The position numbers and the translations under genes are program-made. From Bermanella sp044597725 (GTDB lineage: Bacteria > Pseudomonadota > Gammaproteobacteria > Pseudomonadales > Oceanobacteraceae): a stretch of 64,000 nucleotides of DNA. This document shows, one piece after another, positions 42,678-51,475 of this stretch. The stretch lies in NCBI RefSeq assembly GCF_044597725.1, contig NZ_CP139003.1, forward strand, positions 2,170,001-2,234,000, given 5' to 3'. Position 1 is the first letter of the stretch. The number at the start of each line of letters is the position of its first letter. The notes below the pieces were generated by a model. That model had not been told where the DNA came from. It saw only the letters and a program-made list of their open reading frames with translations, and searched no databases.

Positions 42678-43940
42678 ATGCATCGCATCACTTTAAACAG
42701 GTATTGCACCTCCTGCGTATGGCTTGCGTTTTTACTTTTCAATTTAAGTATTGCTGCCAATGCAGACACCGCACTAACCTTAAAAGAAGCGCTAACCCGT
42801 ACGTTAGCGAAAAACCCACAGCTTTATCAATATACCTTTATTCAAGAAGCAACAAGAGCACAACGACAAACCAGTGCCTTGCGACCGGCGCTAGAATTAG
42901 AGCTGGCAGCTGAAAACTTTGCAGGATCAAATAACAACAAGGGATTTGATTCTGCGGAAATCACTCTGGCTTTGTCTTCAGTTATTGAGCTAGGAGGAAA
43001 ACGCGAAGCTCGCCTTTCTTTCGCTGACGCAAGAATAATTCAAGCCGAATGGGAAAAGAAAGCCACTACACTGGATGTGCTCGGTGAACTGACGGCGAGT
43101 TATATTGAAAGTTTGACAACCCAAGCCAACATTCAGCTAGCGGAAGAATCTTTGGCACTATCTCAATCATTACTAAAAACGGTTAATACGCGTTCCAACA
43201 AAGGGGCAACACCCGAAGCTGAGGTCATGCGTGCGCAAGCTGCCGTCACTCGGGCAGAACTTCAATTAGCGGCGTTGACCTCCAAACTGCAACGACAAAA
43301 AGTACTGCTGGCACGTTTTTGGGGAGGCACATCTCCCGAGTTTAGTCACTTAAATGGAAACTTATTCGAATTTGATAAGAACGAGAGTTTCGACCAACTT
43401 TATGCGCGTATTAAAACATCTCCTTCTCTTCATGTATTTGCGAGTGAAGTACGAATAAAAGACGCGGAGATTACTTTAGCGCGCACAAATGGTCGCAGCG
43501 ATATTACCTGGCGGGCGGGCATTAGGCGATTTGAAGAAACTGGAGACTCGGCATTAACAGCCGGACTTTCGATTCCACTATTTGCATCCAAGCGAAATCG
43601 GGGTGAAGTTAAAGCCGCTCTCGCTGAACGCAACGCTATCGAGTATGCCAAGCAAGACACCCTCCTGCGTTTGCATGCAAAACTCTTCGAAGCCTGGTCC
43701 CTGCGAAACCAAAACATGGAAGCTGTTATGAAGATGGAAGACACGGCCATCCCCGCTCTGGAAAAGGCATTTCAATTAACGAAAAAAGCATATGAAAACG
43801 GGCGATATCGATATCAGGATCTCGTCGCCGCACAGGAAGAGTTGCTCGCTACAAAACAAGCCCTTATCGATGCCGCCACGAATGTGCAGATAAGCCAGGT
43901 ACTGATAGAACAGTTAACCGGTACATCGATCTCTCAATAA
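42678..43940 (+). CDS. czcC: Outer-membrane efflux channel CzcC (TolC superfamily)
   Basis: 420 residues. A signal peptide (about 1-29, ending NADT) is followed by two OEP repeats of long helices; LTLKEALTRTLAKNPQLYQY and YENGRYRYQDLVAAQEELLATKQALIDA are typical. It forms the trimeric outer-membrane duct of the CzcCBA heavy-metal efflux pump. An alternative name is CusC, but the partner CzcA has a Zn/Co/Cd-type motif. Confidence 0.92.
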   Translation: MHRITLNRYCTSCVWLAFLLFNLSIAANADTALTLKEALTRTLAKNPQLYQYTFIQEATRAQRQTSALRPALELELAAENFAGSNNNKGFDSAEITLALSSVIELGGKREARLSFADARIIQAEWEKKATTLDVLGELTASYIESLTTQANIQLAEESLALSQSLLKTVNTRSNKGATPEAEVMRAQAAVTRAELQLAALTSKLQRQKVLLARFWGGTSPEFSHLNGNLFEFDKNESFDQLYARIKTSPSLHVFASEVRIKDAEITLARTNGRSDITWRAGIRRFEETGDSALTAGLSIPLFASKRNRGEVKAALAERNAIEYAKQDTLLRLHAKLFEAWSLRNQNMEAVMKMEDTAIPALEKAFQLTKKAYENGRYRYQDLVAAQEELLATKQALIDAATNVQISQVLIEQLTGTSISQ

Positions 43941-43994
43941 ACCGTTTTTAAAATTTCAGTGATCCATCGATACGTGGATAAAATAGGAAAAACA

Positions 43995-44891
43995 ATGAAT
44001 AAATACTTACTCTCACTATTTCTATTGCTTGGCGTTTTAGCGCCGATTCAAAGCACCTTGGCGGATGACGACGATGATGATGAATATGAAGAAATCAGTC
44101 GAATTAACGACGAGTTATCTACCAAGGTAGGCATTGTTACCGCAAAAGCAACTGCAGGGACAATCAGTCAAACCGTTACCGTCTATGGGAACGTGACACA
44201 AGCGCCTGAGAACAGTCACGAAATTTATGCGCGTTTCCCCGGCATTATCAAATCAGTCAATGTTGTAATCGGTGATACCGTTCAAAAAGGTGATCGCATC
44301 GCGACCATTGAGTCAAATGAAAGCTTAAAAAGCTATCCAATACACGCTCCGGCATCCGGGGTTATTGTGCAACGCCACGCGAACCCAGGTGAACCGACAC
44401 AACAACGGCGGTTATTGACGATTACCAACTTGGATACCGTGTGGATAGAGTTCCGTATTTACCCGGAAAAGCAGGCAAAAGTGAGCGCGGGACAGCCTGT
44501 TTCTATCACCATCAACGATAAGACTATTCTTTCCGATGTAGCCCACCTAATACCGGCTGAAGATAAACCTTACGTACTTGCGCGCGTCAAGCTTGATAAC
44601 GATGAATTAAAGCTTTCTCCAGGTCTGCTTGCCAAAGGGAAAATACATACCAATGAATTTGACGTTTCTTTGGTGGTGACGAAAGACGCCATACAAGAAT
44701 TGGGGGAACGATTAGGCGTGTTTGTTAAAGAAGGTGAAGCTTATGAGTTTGCGCCTTTGGTACTAGGGAAATCCGACGACAATTTCATTGAGGTTGTTTC
44801 AGGGCTGGAACTGGGGGCCGAATATGTTTCAGAAAATAGCTATTTAATCAAAGCGGATATTTTGAAATCCGAAGCTGAAGACGACGACTAG
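43995..44891 (+). CDS. czcB: Periplasmic adaptor CzcB (membrane fusion protein)
   Basis: 298 residues from the ATG at 43995, with AGGAA upstream (TTG/ATT codons further up add residues before the signal). After the signal peptide comes a run of six Asp and EYEE, an acidic tail that may bind cations. The lipoyl-like pair is split as GIIKSVNVVIGDTVQKGDRIATIES and YPIHAPASGVIVQRHANPGE; the coiled-coil hairpin is very short. The C-terminal beta-barrel ends at EAEDDD, again acidic. It links CzcA to CzcC. Confidence 0.92.
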   Translation: MNKYLLSLFLLLGVLAPIQSTLADDDDDDEYEEISRINDELSTKVGIVTAKATAGTISQTVTVYGNVTQAPENSHEIYARFPGIIKSVNVVIGDTVQKGDRIATIESNESLKSYPIHAPASGVIVQRHANPGEPTQQRRLLTITNLDTVWIEFRIYPEKQAKVSAGQPVSITINDKTILSDVAHLIPAEDKPYVLARVKLDNDELKLSPGLLAKGKIHTNEFDVSLVVTKDAIQELGERLGVFVKEGEAYEFAPLVLGKSDDNFIEVVSGLELGAEYVSENSYLIKADILKSEAEDDD

Positions 44892-44900
44892 GGGTGCATT

Positions 44901-47900
44901 ATGATTGAATCAATTTTGCGCCTCGCGATAGAGAGGCGTTTTCTATTTTTAAGTTTTATTTTGGTGATTGTTGGTATTGGCGTGTGGAGTTATCAAAAAC
45001 TTCCCATCGATGCAGTACCGGATATCACCAATGTACAGGTACAAATTAATACCTCGGCACCAGGCTATTCGCCTCTGGAATCGGAGCAACGAATCACCTA
45101 TCCCGTTGAGACGGCTCTTGCCGGCTTGCCCAAGCTTTCGCACACGCGTTCTTTATCTCGCTATGGTTTATCTCAAGTCACGGTGGTATTTGAAGAAGGC
45201 ACGGATATCTATTTCGCCAGAAACCTGATTAATGCGCGCCTTGGTGCGATTAAAAGTGTGTTGCCTGCCGGGCTGGAGCCGGAGATGGGCCCCATATCAA
45301 CGGGCCTTGGTGAGATATTTATGTATACAGTCCAAGCGAATTCGTCTGCGCGAATGAGCAACGGTGAGCCGTATACAGCCACGGCCCTACGAGAAATTCA
45401 GGACTGGATCATCAAGCCCCAATTAGCACAAGTTAAAGGCGTGATCGAGGTTAACAGTATTGGCGGATACAACAAGCAATACCATGTGATGCCAACCCCG
45501 GAAAAACTTTTATACCATCAGGTCAGTCTCGAAGATGTTGCCGATGCTTTACGGTCAAATAACGATAACCGAGGTGCCGGCTACATCGAAGCCAATGGCC
45601 AACAATTATTGGTACGTTCTCAAGGTCAATTAGCCACGATTGAAGAGATTCGTCAGGTCATCATCAAACAAAATGATGGCGTGCCTGTGAAAATAGATGA
45701 TGTCGCAGAAGTTGCAATAGGCAAAGAGCTCCGTACCGGTGCCGCCACGCGTAATGGTGTTGAAACCGTACTCGGAACAACCATGATGCTGATTGGTGAA
45801 AACTCACGTACCGTAGCACGAGATGTCGCGCTTAAACTGGCGGATATACAAGCTTCGTTGCCAGAAGGCGTTATTGCGGAAGCGGTATACGATCGCACAA
45901 GCCTGGTTGATAAAGCCGTTAAGACGGTAAGCAAAAATTTATTGGAAGGCGCGCTACTCGTTATTGTTGTCTTATTTGTATTGCTGGGGAATATACGTGC
46001 TGCACTTATCACCGCTGCAGTCATTCCTTTGGCGATGCTGATGACGATAACGGGCATGGTAAAAACAGGCGTGTCTGCCAATTTAATGAGCTTGGGAGCG
46101 CTCGATTTTGGTTTGATTGTCGATGGTGCTGTAATTATCGTTGAAAATTGTATTCGACGCTTGGCTGAAGCACAGCATCAGAGTGGACGGCAAGATCTTC
46201 GTGAACGACTGAATACGGTATTTGAAGCGACTTCTGAAGTGATACGTCCAAGCCTGTTCGGTGTCGCCATCATTACCATCGTCTACATCCCGATATTTAG
46301 CTTGACTGGCGTTGAAGGAAAAATGTTCCACCCGATGGCTGCGACCGTCGTGATGGCGCTAATTTCTGCCATGATATTGTCGTTAACGCTGGTTCCTGCA
46401 GCCGTCGCGGTGATTATGAATGGAAAAATTAGTGAAAAAGAAAGCGTCGTCATCAGCGCAGCCAAATCTGTTTATCGTCCGTTACTGCTTGCCACACTCA
46501 AGTTTCGCTGGGTGGTCGTATCAGGTGCAGCTCTCCTTGTGGCGTTCAGCATTTGGCTGGCGACCACTCTAGGATCAGAATTTGTGCCGCAGTTAAACGA
46601 AGGTGACATTGCTCTTCAAGCGCTACGCATACCCGGTACAGGCTTGGAACAATCTGTCGAAATGCAGGAGGTTCTGGAACAGCGCATTAAAGCGTTTCCG
46701 GAGGTCGATAAAGTCTTTGCTCGAATAGGCACACCAGAAGTAGCCACTGATCCTATGCCGCCAAGTATTGCTGATATGTTTGTGATTCTAAAACCCAGAA
46801 GTGTATGGGCTGAACCATCAAAAACAAAGAGTGAATTACTTGAAGAAATAGAAGAAGCACTGTGGCAGCTACCAGGAAATAACTATGAGTTTACCCAGCC
46901 CATACAAATGCGTTTTAACGAACTTATTTCGGGTGTCCGAGCAGATCTAGGAATAAAGATTTTTGGTGATGACCTAGACCAACTCACCCTTACCGCGAAA
47001 GACATCTTACAGGTTGTAAGCACCGTTGAAGGCGCGGCCGATGTCCGAATGGAGCAAGTGGAGGGATTGCCATCCTTGTCAGTGAGCCCTAAACGAGAAA
47101 CGCTCGGTCGCTATGGTTTGAATGTGATTCAACTGCAGGATTGGATTGCCGCAGCAATAGGTGGCGAATCAGCGGGTGTTTTATACGAAGGAGATCGTCG
47201 CTTCGAGCTGATCGTGCGTCTTCCCGAGCTGCTCAGACGGGATATCGAAGGACTTAAATCCTTACCTGTTCCTCTTCCCAACGGCGACTATGTCCCTCTG
47301 GAAGAAGTGGCCTCTCTCACTATTGCGCCTTCTCCGGCACAAATTAGTCGAGAAAATGGGAAACGACGTGTTGTAGTAACCGCAAACGTGCGCGGGCGAG
47401 ACCTGGGAAGTTTTGTTAGTGAGGTGAAAAAGGAAATTCACGAACAAGCCGATATCCCTCCAGGCTACTGGTTAGATTACGGCGGCACCTTTGAACAACT
47501 GGAGTCTGCAAGCCAACGCTTATCTATCGTCGTACCTATCACCCTGTTGGTGGTACTGGGTATTCTCGTAATGGCCTTTGCATCACTCAAAGACGCATTG
47601 ATTATTTTCAGTGGTGTGCCACTCGCGCTCACTGGTGGCGTGTTATCACTGTATTTACGTGATATGCCGTTATCGATCTCCGCTGGCATCGGGTTCATCG
47701 CTTTATCAGGGGTAGCCGTTCTGAATGGTCTGGTGATGCTCGCTTTCATACGTCAACTTTGGCATGAGACGGGAGAATTGACCCAGTCCATCGTAGACGG
47801 AGCCATGATCCGACTACGGCCAGTGTTAATGACGGCACTTGTCGCAAGTTTGGGGTTTGTGCCGATGGCACTGAATACCGGTACCGGTGCAGAGGTTCAA

Positions 47901-48011
47901 CGACCACTCGCGACAGTTGTGATTGGAGGGATTATCTCTTCAACTATCTTAACCTTGCTCGTACTTCCAGTGTTGTATCAGTGGTTGCATAAAAACGAAA
48001 AGGTGAGCTAA
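44901..48011 (+). CDS. czcA: Heavy-metal RND efflux pump CzcA
   Basis: 1036 residues, full length, twelve membrane helices and two large periplasmic loops. The proton-relay helix 4 reads DFGLIVDGAVIIVEN, the form seen in Zn/Co/Cd pumps (HME1) rather than the Cu/Ag type. Near the N-terminus IDAVPDITNVQVQINT is family-typical. It moves cations from the periplasm or cytoplasm out through CzcBC. It starts 9 bases after czcB. Confidence 0.96.
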   Translation: MIESILRLAIERRFLFLSFILVIVGIGVWSYQKLPIDAVPDITNVQVQINTSAPGYSPLESEQRITYPVETALAGLPKLSHTRSLSRYGLSQVTVVFEEGTDIYFARNLINARLGAIKSVLPAGLEPEMGPISTGLGEIFMYTVQANSSARMSNGEPYTATALREIQDWIIKPQLAQVKGVIEVNSIGGYNKQYHVMPTPEKLLYHQVSLEDVADALRSNNDNRGAGYIEANGQQLLVRSQGQLATIEEIRQVIIKQNDGVPVKIDDVAEVAIGKELRTGAATRNGVETVLGTTMMLIGENSRTVARDVALKLADIQASLPEGVIAEAVYDRTSLVDKAVKTVSKNLLEGALLVIVVLFVLLGNIRAALITAAVIPLAMLMTITGMVKTGVSANLMSLGALDFGLIVDGAVIIVENCIRRLAEAQHQSGRQDLRERLNTVFEATSEVIRPSLFGVAIITIVYIPIFSLTGVEGKMFHPMAATVVMALISAMILSLTLVPAAVAVIMNGKISEKESVVISAAKSVYRPLLLATLKFRWVVVSGAALLVAFSIWLATTLGSEFVPQLNEGDIALQALRIPGTGLEQSVEMQEVLEQRIKAFPEVDKVFARIGTPEVATDPMPPSIADMFVILKPRSVWAEPSKTKSELLEEIEEALWQLPGNNYEFTQPIQMRFNELISGVRADLGIKIFGDDLDQLTLTAKDILQVVSTVEGAADVRMEQVEGLPSLSVSPKRETLGRYGLNVIQLQDWIAAAIGGESAGVLYEGDRRFELIVRLPELLRRDIEGLKSLPVPLPNGDYVPLEEVASLTIAPSPAQISRENGKRRVVVTANVRGRDLGSFVSEVKKEIHEQADIPPGYWLDYGGTFEQLESASQRLSIVVPITLLVVLGILVMAFASLKDALIIFSGVPLALTGGVLSLYLRDMPLSISAGIGFIALSGVAVLNGLVMLAFIRQLWHETGELTQSIVDGAMIRLRPVLMTALVASLGFVPMALNTGTGAEVQRPLATVVIGGIISSTILTLLVLPVLYQWLHKNEKVS

Positions 48012-48023
48012 TAACAATGGAGG

Positions 48024-48045
48024 AGCCCCTTCTTTGTAAGGGGCT
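48024..48045 (+). terminator. Hairpin after czcA
   Basis: A perfect 8-bp stem (48024-48031 with 48038-48045) and 6-base loop, 12 bases past the czcA stop, without a T run. Its 3' arm contains AAGGGG, the would-be ribosome binding site of the following small open frame. Confidence 0.5.
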
Positions 48046-48051
48046 ATACCT

Positions 48052-48189
48052 ATGAAAAATACTATTATCATTTTTTTAGGCGTTTACTTTATTTGCTTCT
48101 TTGGATTTGCCGTTATATTCAGGAATTTTGTTGTTGCAAAGAGAACGGGCGTAATGCCCACATGCAAATGCTTGTCTCACCTGCCCTAG
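48052..48189 (+). CDS. Possible 45-residue membrane microprotein downstream of czcA
   Basis: ATG at 48052 with AAGGGG eight bases upstream; the product starts MKNTIIIFLGVYFICFFGFAVIF, one clear membrane helix, then a basic RNFVVAKR stretch and a tail with TCKCLSH. Small single-helix proteins occur with RND pumps (AcrZ with AcrB), so a CzcA partner is conceivable. There is no homology evidence; it could be chance. Confidence 0.35.
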   Translation: MKNTIIIFLGVYFICFFGFAVIFRNFVVAKRTGVMPTCKCLSHLP

Positions 48190-48250
48190 TTTTCGTACAG
48201 ATTCTCAACACCTGTCGACACATAGGGAGCAATTAACTCGCACTAAAAAT

Positions 48251-48553
48251 ATGATCGACATTGCAACCAAGCGAGCTGGTGTCTCAAGGGCTTTTATATA
48301 CAATTCCCAAGAATTACGCGAATTGATCGAAAGTCATAAAATCCAAGCCAATGCCAAAGTCGTAGCCCATGGCTTGTCTTCTAAAAGGGACCAGCAAAAG
48401 ATAAAGGGACTTCAAAGTAAACTTGAGGCAATCATTGCTAAATCCAAAAATCAAGCACTTGAAATAGTGAGGTTGCAAAAAGAAAACGACATATTAAAGC
48501 AGCATATCGAGAAAATCACCGCCGATAACGTCATTCCAATCAGCCGAAGTTGA
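48251..48553 (+). CDS. DUF6262-like (transposon TnpC-type) coiled-coil protein, probably truncated
   Basis: 100 residues. TKRAGVSRAFIYNSQELRELIESHK is the short helix-turn-helix of DUF6262 proteins, followed by a long coiled coil (LQSKLEAIIAKSKNQALEIVRLQKENDILKQHIEKI). Such proteins accompany the tyrosine-recombinase transposition genes of Tn554-like elements. Family members usually have ~20-30 more residues before this point. The frame stays open upstream, but no good start is seen, and no partner recombinases are next to it. It looks like a remnant. Confidence 0.55.
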   Translation: MIDIATKRAGVSRAFIYNSQELRELIESHKIQANAKVVAHGLSSKRDQQKIKGLQSKLEAIIAKSKNQALEIVRLQKENDILKQHIEKITADNVIPISRS

Positions 48554-48737
48554 GGGTTGACCGGAATTCTGGAAATATCCGCCAAAAGTAACTTAACCCT
48601 TTGTTTTTAATGGATTACTCAGAATTTCACACACCCTATTTGGCGCTCATTGATGCAACTCCCTCTAATCCAAAATTTTTACCTTGAAATCTAATGGCTC
48701 TATCTTTCGTTTAAAGTCCAGGGTGTCCACTTGCAAT

Positions 48738-48927
48738 GTAAGCTCTCAATAAACCCCATCTAGCCTTATAATAATTCGACACTCCAAGGCAGTAACCCTT
48801 TAATATCTTCTAATGACTCAGCTTCTGGTAAGTTTGTGAATATTGTTTTTAGATAGGCATAAGGTTCTAGCTCATTCGCTTTGGCTGTTTCAATAATGCT
48901 GTAAAACATAGCACTGGTTTTAGCGCC
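48738..48927 (-). mobile_element. IS66-family transposase C-terminal fragment with terminal inverted repeat
   Basis: On the minus strand 48927-48766 reads GAKTSAMFYSIIETAKANELEPYAYL, then KTIFTNLPEAESLEDIKGLLPWSVELL and a stop, the C-terminus of IS66 TnpC. The element end is at 48738 with GTAAGC, the typical IS66 terminus. Upstream codons (48928-49170) are broken by stops and shifts, and no second terminus is seen. Bases 48554-48737 hold nothing recognisable. Confidence 0.8.
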
Positions 48928-49173
48928 TTACCAGTCTTTAGCCTAGTGTGCCTGTTGGGCATCAAGCTTTGCTGCGTATCCCAATATCAAAGATCTCAGC
49001 TTTAATAAGTCTGATCGTTCCATGGTGCTCAAGCACATTCAATCCTTGTTCAGTTTTAATTCTTTGGCCGCTTCTTGGGAAAAGGCTTCAAGTGTTTCTT
49101 TGTTCAGGCTGCCGATCCTTAGCCATTGCCGGCTTCATAATAAGCAGTTACACAGATTGAGCTAAATCTTCTT
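48928..49173. other. Degenerate sequence between the IS66 fragment and copS
   Basis: About 245 bases with short minus-strand frames (for example SLNKETLEAFSQEAAKELK near 49050-49120) interrupted by stops. They may be further decayed transposase, but no family could be named. A plus-strand open frame here is not credible. Confidence 0.35.
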
Positions 49174-50601
49174 TTATAACGCTATTTTTGGAAGGTATAT
49201 TCTAAAACTAATTATATTCTCCTTAGAAATCGCCTCTACATGGCCATCATGAGCCTCAATTATAGATTGTACAATTGAAAGGCCTAGACCTGCGCCTTCG
49301 CTATGACGTTGTCGTGCAGGGTCAACTCTGTAAAAACGATCAAACAGTTTTTCCAATTGGTGTTCAGCAATCTGATCACAGGAATTTTCAATTGTAATTA
49401 TTACAAAATTACGACTACTGCCTAACCGAATCAGAATATCTGTTTCTTTCGTTGCAAAGCGCAGTGCATTGGAAAGTAAATTTGAAAAGGCTTGACGTAG
49501 CATCGCACGGTCACCCTCTATAAATTGGTTCTCGCCCTCAAGTTTTAATGAGAGACGCTGCTCTTCTGCAAAGGCTTCAAAGAACTCGAATAAGTCATCT
49601 ATTTCTTTTCGTAAATCGATACGCTCTAAAACGGGTTTTAGAAAACCATGGTCACTTTTTGCTAACCACAGCATATCATTGACCATTTTAGCTAGACGTT
49701 CTTGCTCTTCGAGATTTGAGTACAATAGGTTTTTATATTCTTCTATGTCACGTGGTTTACTCAGTCCTACTTGTGTTTGGGTAATGATATTTGTCAGCGG
49801 CGTGCGTAATTCATGAGCGATATCAGCCGAAAATGCAGATAACCGTTTAAAGCTTTTTTCTAACCCATTTATCATTTGATTAAACGCTTGAACCAATTCT
49901 TGCAATTCTTTAGGCACCGCATTGGTCTCTAGCCTGAAATCCAACTTATTCGCTTCAATCCCTCTTACTCGAACGCTTAATCGCCTTAAAGGTGCAAGCC
50001 CTTGGAAAACACCAAACCATACAGCTAATACTGTGGCGAGCCCTGCAAACATCATTATCAACGCAAGACTTTTTCTAAAACTGCGTAAAAACTGCTTATG
50101 AAATCCCATATCAATTGCAGTAATAATAATATAAACACTATCGCCTACCGCATACCGACTAACCGTACCGCGGTAGGTATGTATTTGAGTTTGCCAAGTT
50201 TTTAAATCCTCGCCCCTAATCTTAATGGCCGGCGTATATTGAATCATATGATTGGATTCGATTTGGATCGAAGCGCCTGATAAATCAAAATTAGGGCTTG
50301 TGTAAACTATCTTCCCCCTAATATCGCGCACCTGAAAAAACACACCGTGGTGCCCCGATACCGCATGAGATAAAATATCACTTTTGGGGCGATTAGAATC
50401 AGGTAACATCTGTAAACGCTCATAAATAGCTTGATTCATGACAATTAATTCTGCTGTATCCTGTTCAGAAAAATGACGCTCCACCAACTGCAAAACCATT
50501 TGATTAATGAAAAATAGACATATTCCAATTGTAATCACAACAAATAATATCATTCGTAATGTTAACGAAATGGGTTTTTTCTTCATGGCAACGCTATTCA
50601 T
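49174..50601 (-). CDS. copS: Heavy-metal (copper) sensor histidine kinase, CopS/CusS type
   Basis: About 475 residues from the ATG at 50601, which overlaps the response-regulator stop by 8 bases. Two membrane helices (about 15-35 and 175-197) flank a periplasmic sensor domain; HAMP (LAPLRRLSVRVRGIEANKLDFRL) leads to the His box FSADIAHELRTPLTN, then N box FSNLLSNALRFA and a short G2 box GAGLGLSIV. It phosphorylates the CopR partner when periplasmic Cu is high. The copper role rests on the neighbouring cop genes. Confidence 0.9.
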   Translation of the reverse strand: MNSVAMKKKPISLTLRMILFVVITIGICLFFINQMVLQLVERHFSEQDTAELIVMNQAIYERLQMLPDSNRPKSDILSHAVSGHHGVFFQVRDIRGKIVYTSPNFDLSGASIQIESNHMIQYTPAIKIRGEDLKTWQTQIHTYRGTVSRYAVGDSVYIIITAIDMGFHKQFLRSFRKSLALIMMFAGLATVLAVWFGVFQGLAPLRRLSVRVRGIEANKLDFRLETNAVPKELQELVQAFNQMINGLEKSFKRLSAFSADIAHELRTPLTNIITQTQVGLSKPRDIEEYKNLLYSNLEEQERLAKMVNDMLWLAKSDHGFLKPVLERIDLRKEIDDLFEFFEAFAEEQRLSLKLEGENQFIEGDRAMLRQAFSNLLSNALRFATKETDILIRLGSSRNFVIITIENSCDQIAEHQLEKLFDRFYRVDPARQRHSEGAGLGLSIVQSIIEAHDGHVEAISKENIISFRIYLPKIAL

Positions 50602-51283
50602 CTTCGTTGCTCTCAACTTCTAGCTTGTAACCCATACCTCTCACCGTATGAATGAGTTTTGGAGTGAAGCTATCATCAATTTTTACTCGTAAACGGCGAA
50701 TGGCCACATCGATTACATTGGTGTCGGAATCGAAGTTCATATCCCATACTTGTGATGCGATAAGAGAACGCGGTAGTACTTCACCCTCCCGTTGAATCAG
50801 CAATTCAAGCAATGCAAATTCCTTTTGCGTAAGTGTGATTCTTTTATCTCCTCTAAATACTCGCCTGCGTAACAAATCTAAATGTAAATTGGCCACAGTT
50901 AATTGTTCCGATTGCACTGGTGCCGCCCCCCGTCGTAATAGTGTGCGAACTCGGGCCAGTAATTCGGCAAACGCAAACGGCTTAACTAGATAATCGTCCG
51001 CTCCTAACTCTAATCCTTTAACCCTGTCCTCTACACTGTCTCTGGCAGTTAAAAATAAAACGGACGTTTGTTTTTTAGCATCGCGTAATGATTTAAGAAT
51101 GCGCCAACCATCCACATCAGGCAGCATTACATCGAGAATGATCATATCGAAGGATTCTGTCATCGCATGGTGATGGCCGTCTAAGCCATTACGCGCAAGT
51201 GTCACTTGAAAGCCTGCTTCACCTAAGCCTTGCTTCAAGTAGTCACCCGCTTTTGATTCGTCTTCGACTATCAATAGCCGCAT
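50594..51283 (-). CDS. copR: Copper response regulator, CopR/CusR type (OmpR family)
   Basis: 229 residues. Receiver domain with phospho-acceptor Asp51 (MIILDVMLPDVDGW), Thr in FLTARD and Lys in YLVKPF; C-terminal winged helix with TLTQKEFALLELL and VIDVAIRRLRVKID, the heavy-metal regulator subgroup. It should bind the CusR-like box in front of copA and activate that operon. Divergent from copA. Confidence 0.93.
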   Translation of the reverse strand: MRLLIVEDESKAGDYLKQGLGEAGFQVTLARNGLDGHHHAMTESFDMIILDVMLPDVDGWRILKSLRDAKKQTSVLFLTARDSVEDRVKGLELGADDYLVKPFAFAELLARVRTLLRRGAAPVQSEQLTVANLHLDLLRRRVFRGDKRITLTQKEFALLELLIQREGEVLPRSLIASQVWDMNFDSDTNVIDVAIRRLRVKIDDSFTPKLIHTVRGMGYKLEVESNEDE

Positions 51284-51351
51284 GACTTTTCTCCTAGTAT
51301 ATAATACCTAACGATTATAGAGGATTAACCAAACATAAAGATGACTCCAAC

Positions 51352-51367
51352 ATTACAACATTGTCAT
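51352..51367. promoter_or_regulatory. CusR/CopR-like box
   Basis: ATTACAACATTGTCAT is a near-perfect inverted repeat (7-base arms around CA, one mismatch) and matches the CusR box core ATGACAA-N2-TTGTCAT. It lies 109 bases upstream of copA and 69 bases upstream of copR, so it can serve both. Confidence 0.7.
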
Positions 51368-51475
51368 CTTCAGGTCATGTGGGTGTCAGGGTTCTACGCT
51401 TATGCTATTAAGCTGACCATGAATTTAAGAAATAGTGGCTTAGGTCACTTCTAGCTTGAAAAGGAGAATATTTAG

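Noticed and set aside
48948..49160. 70-codon plus-strand open frame in the IS66 debris
   Set aside because: It is antisense to decayed transposase-like sequence and has no family features.
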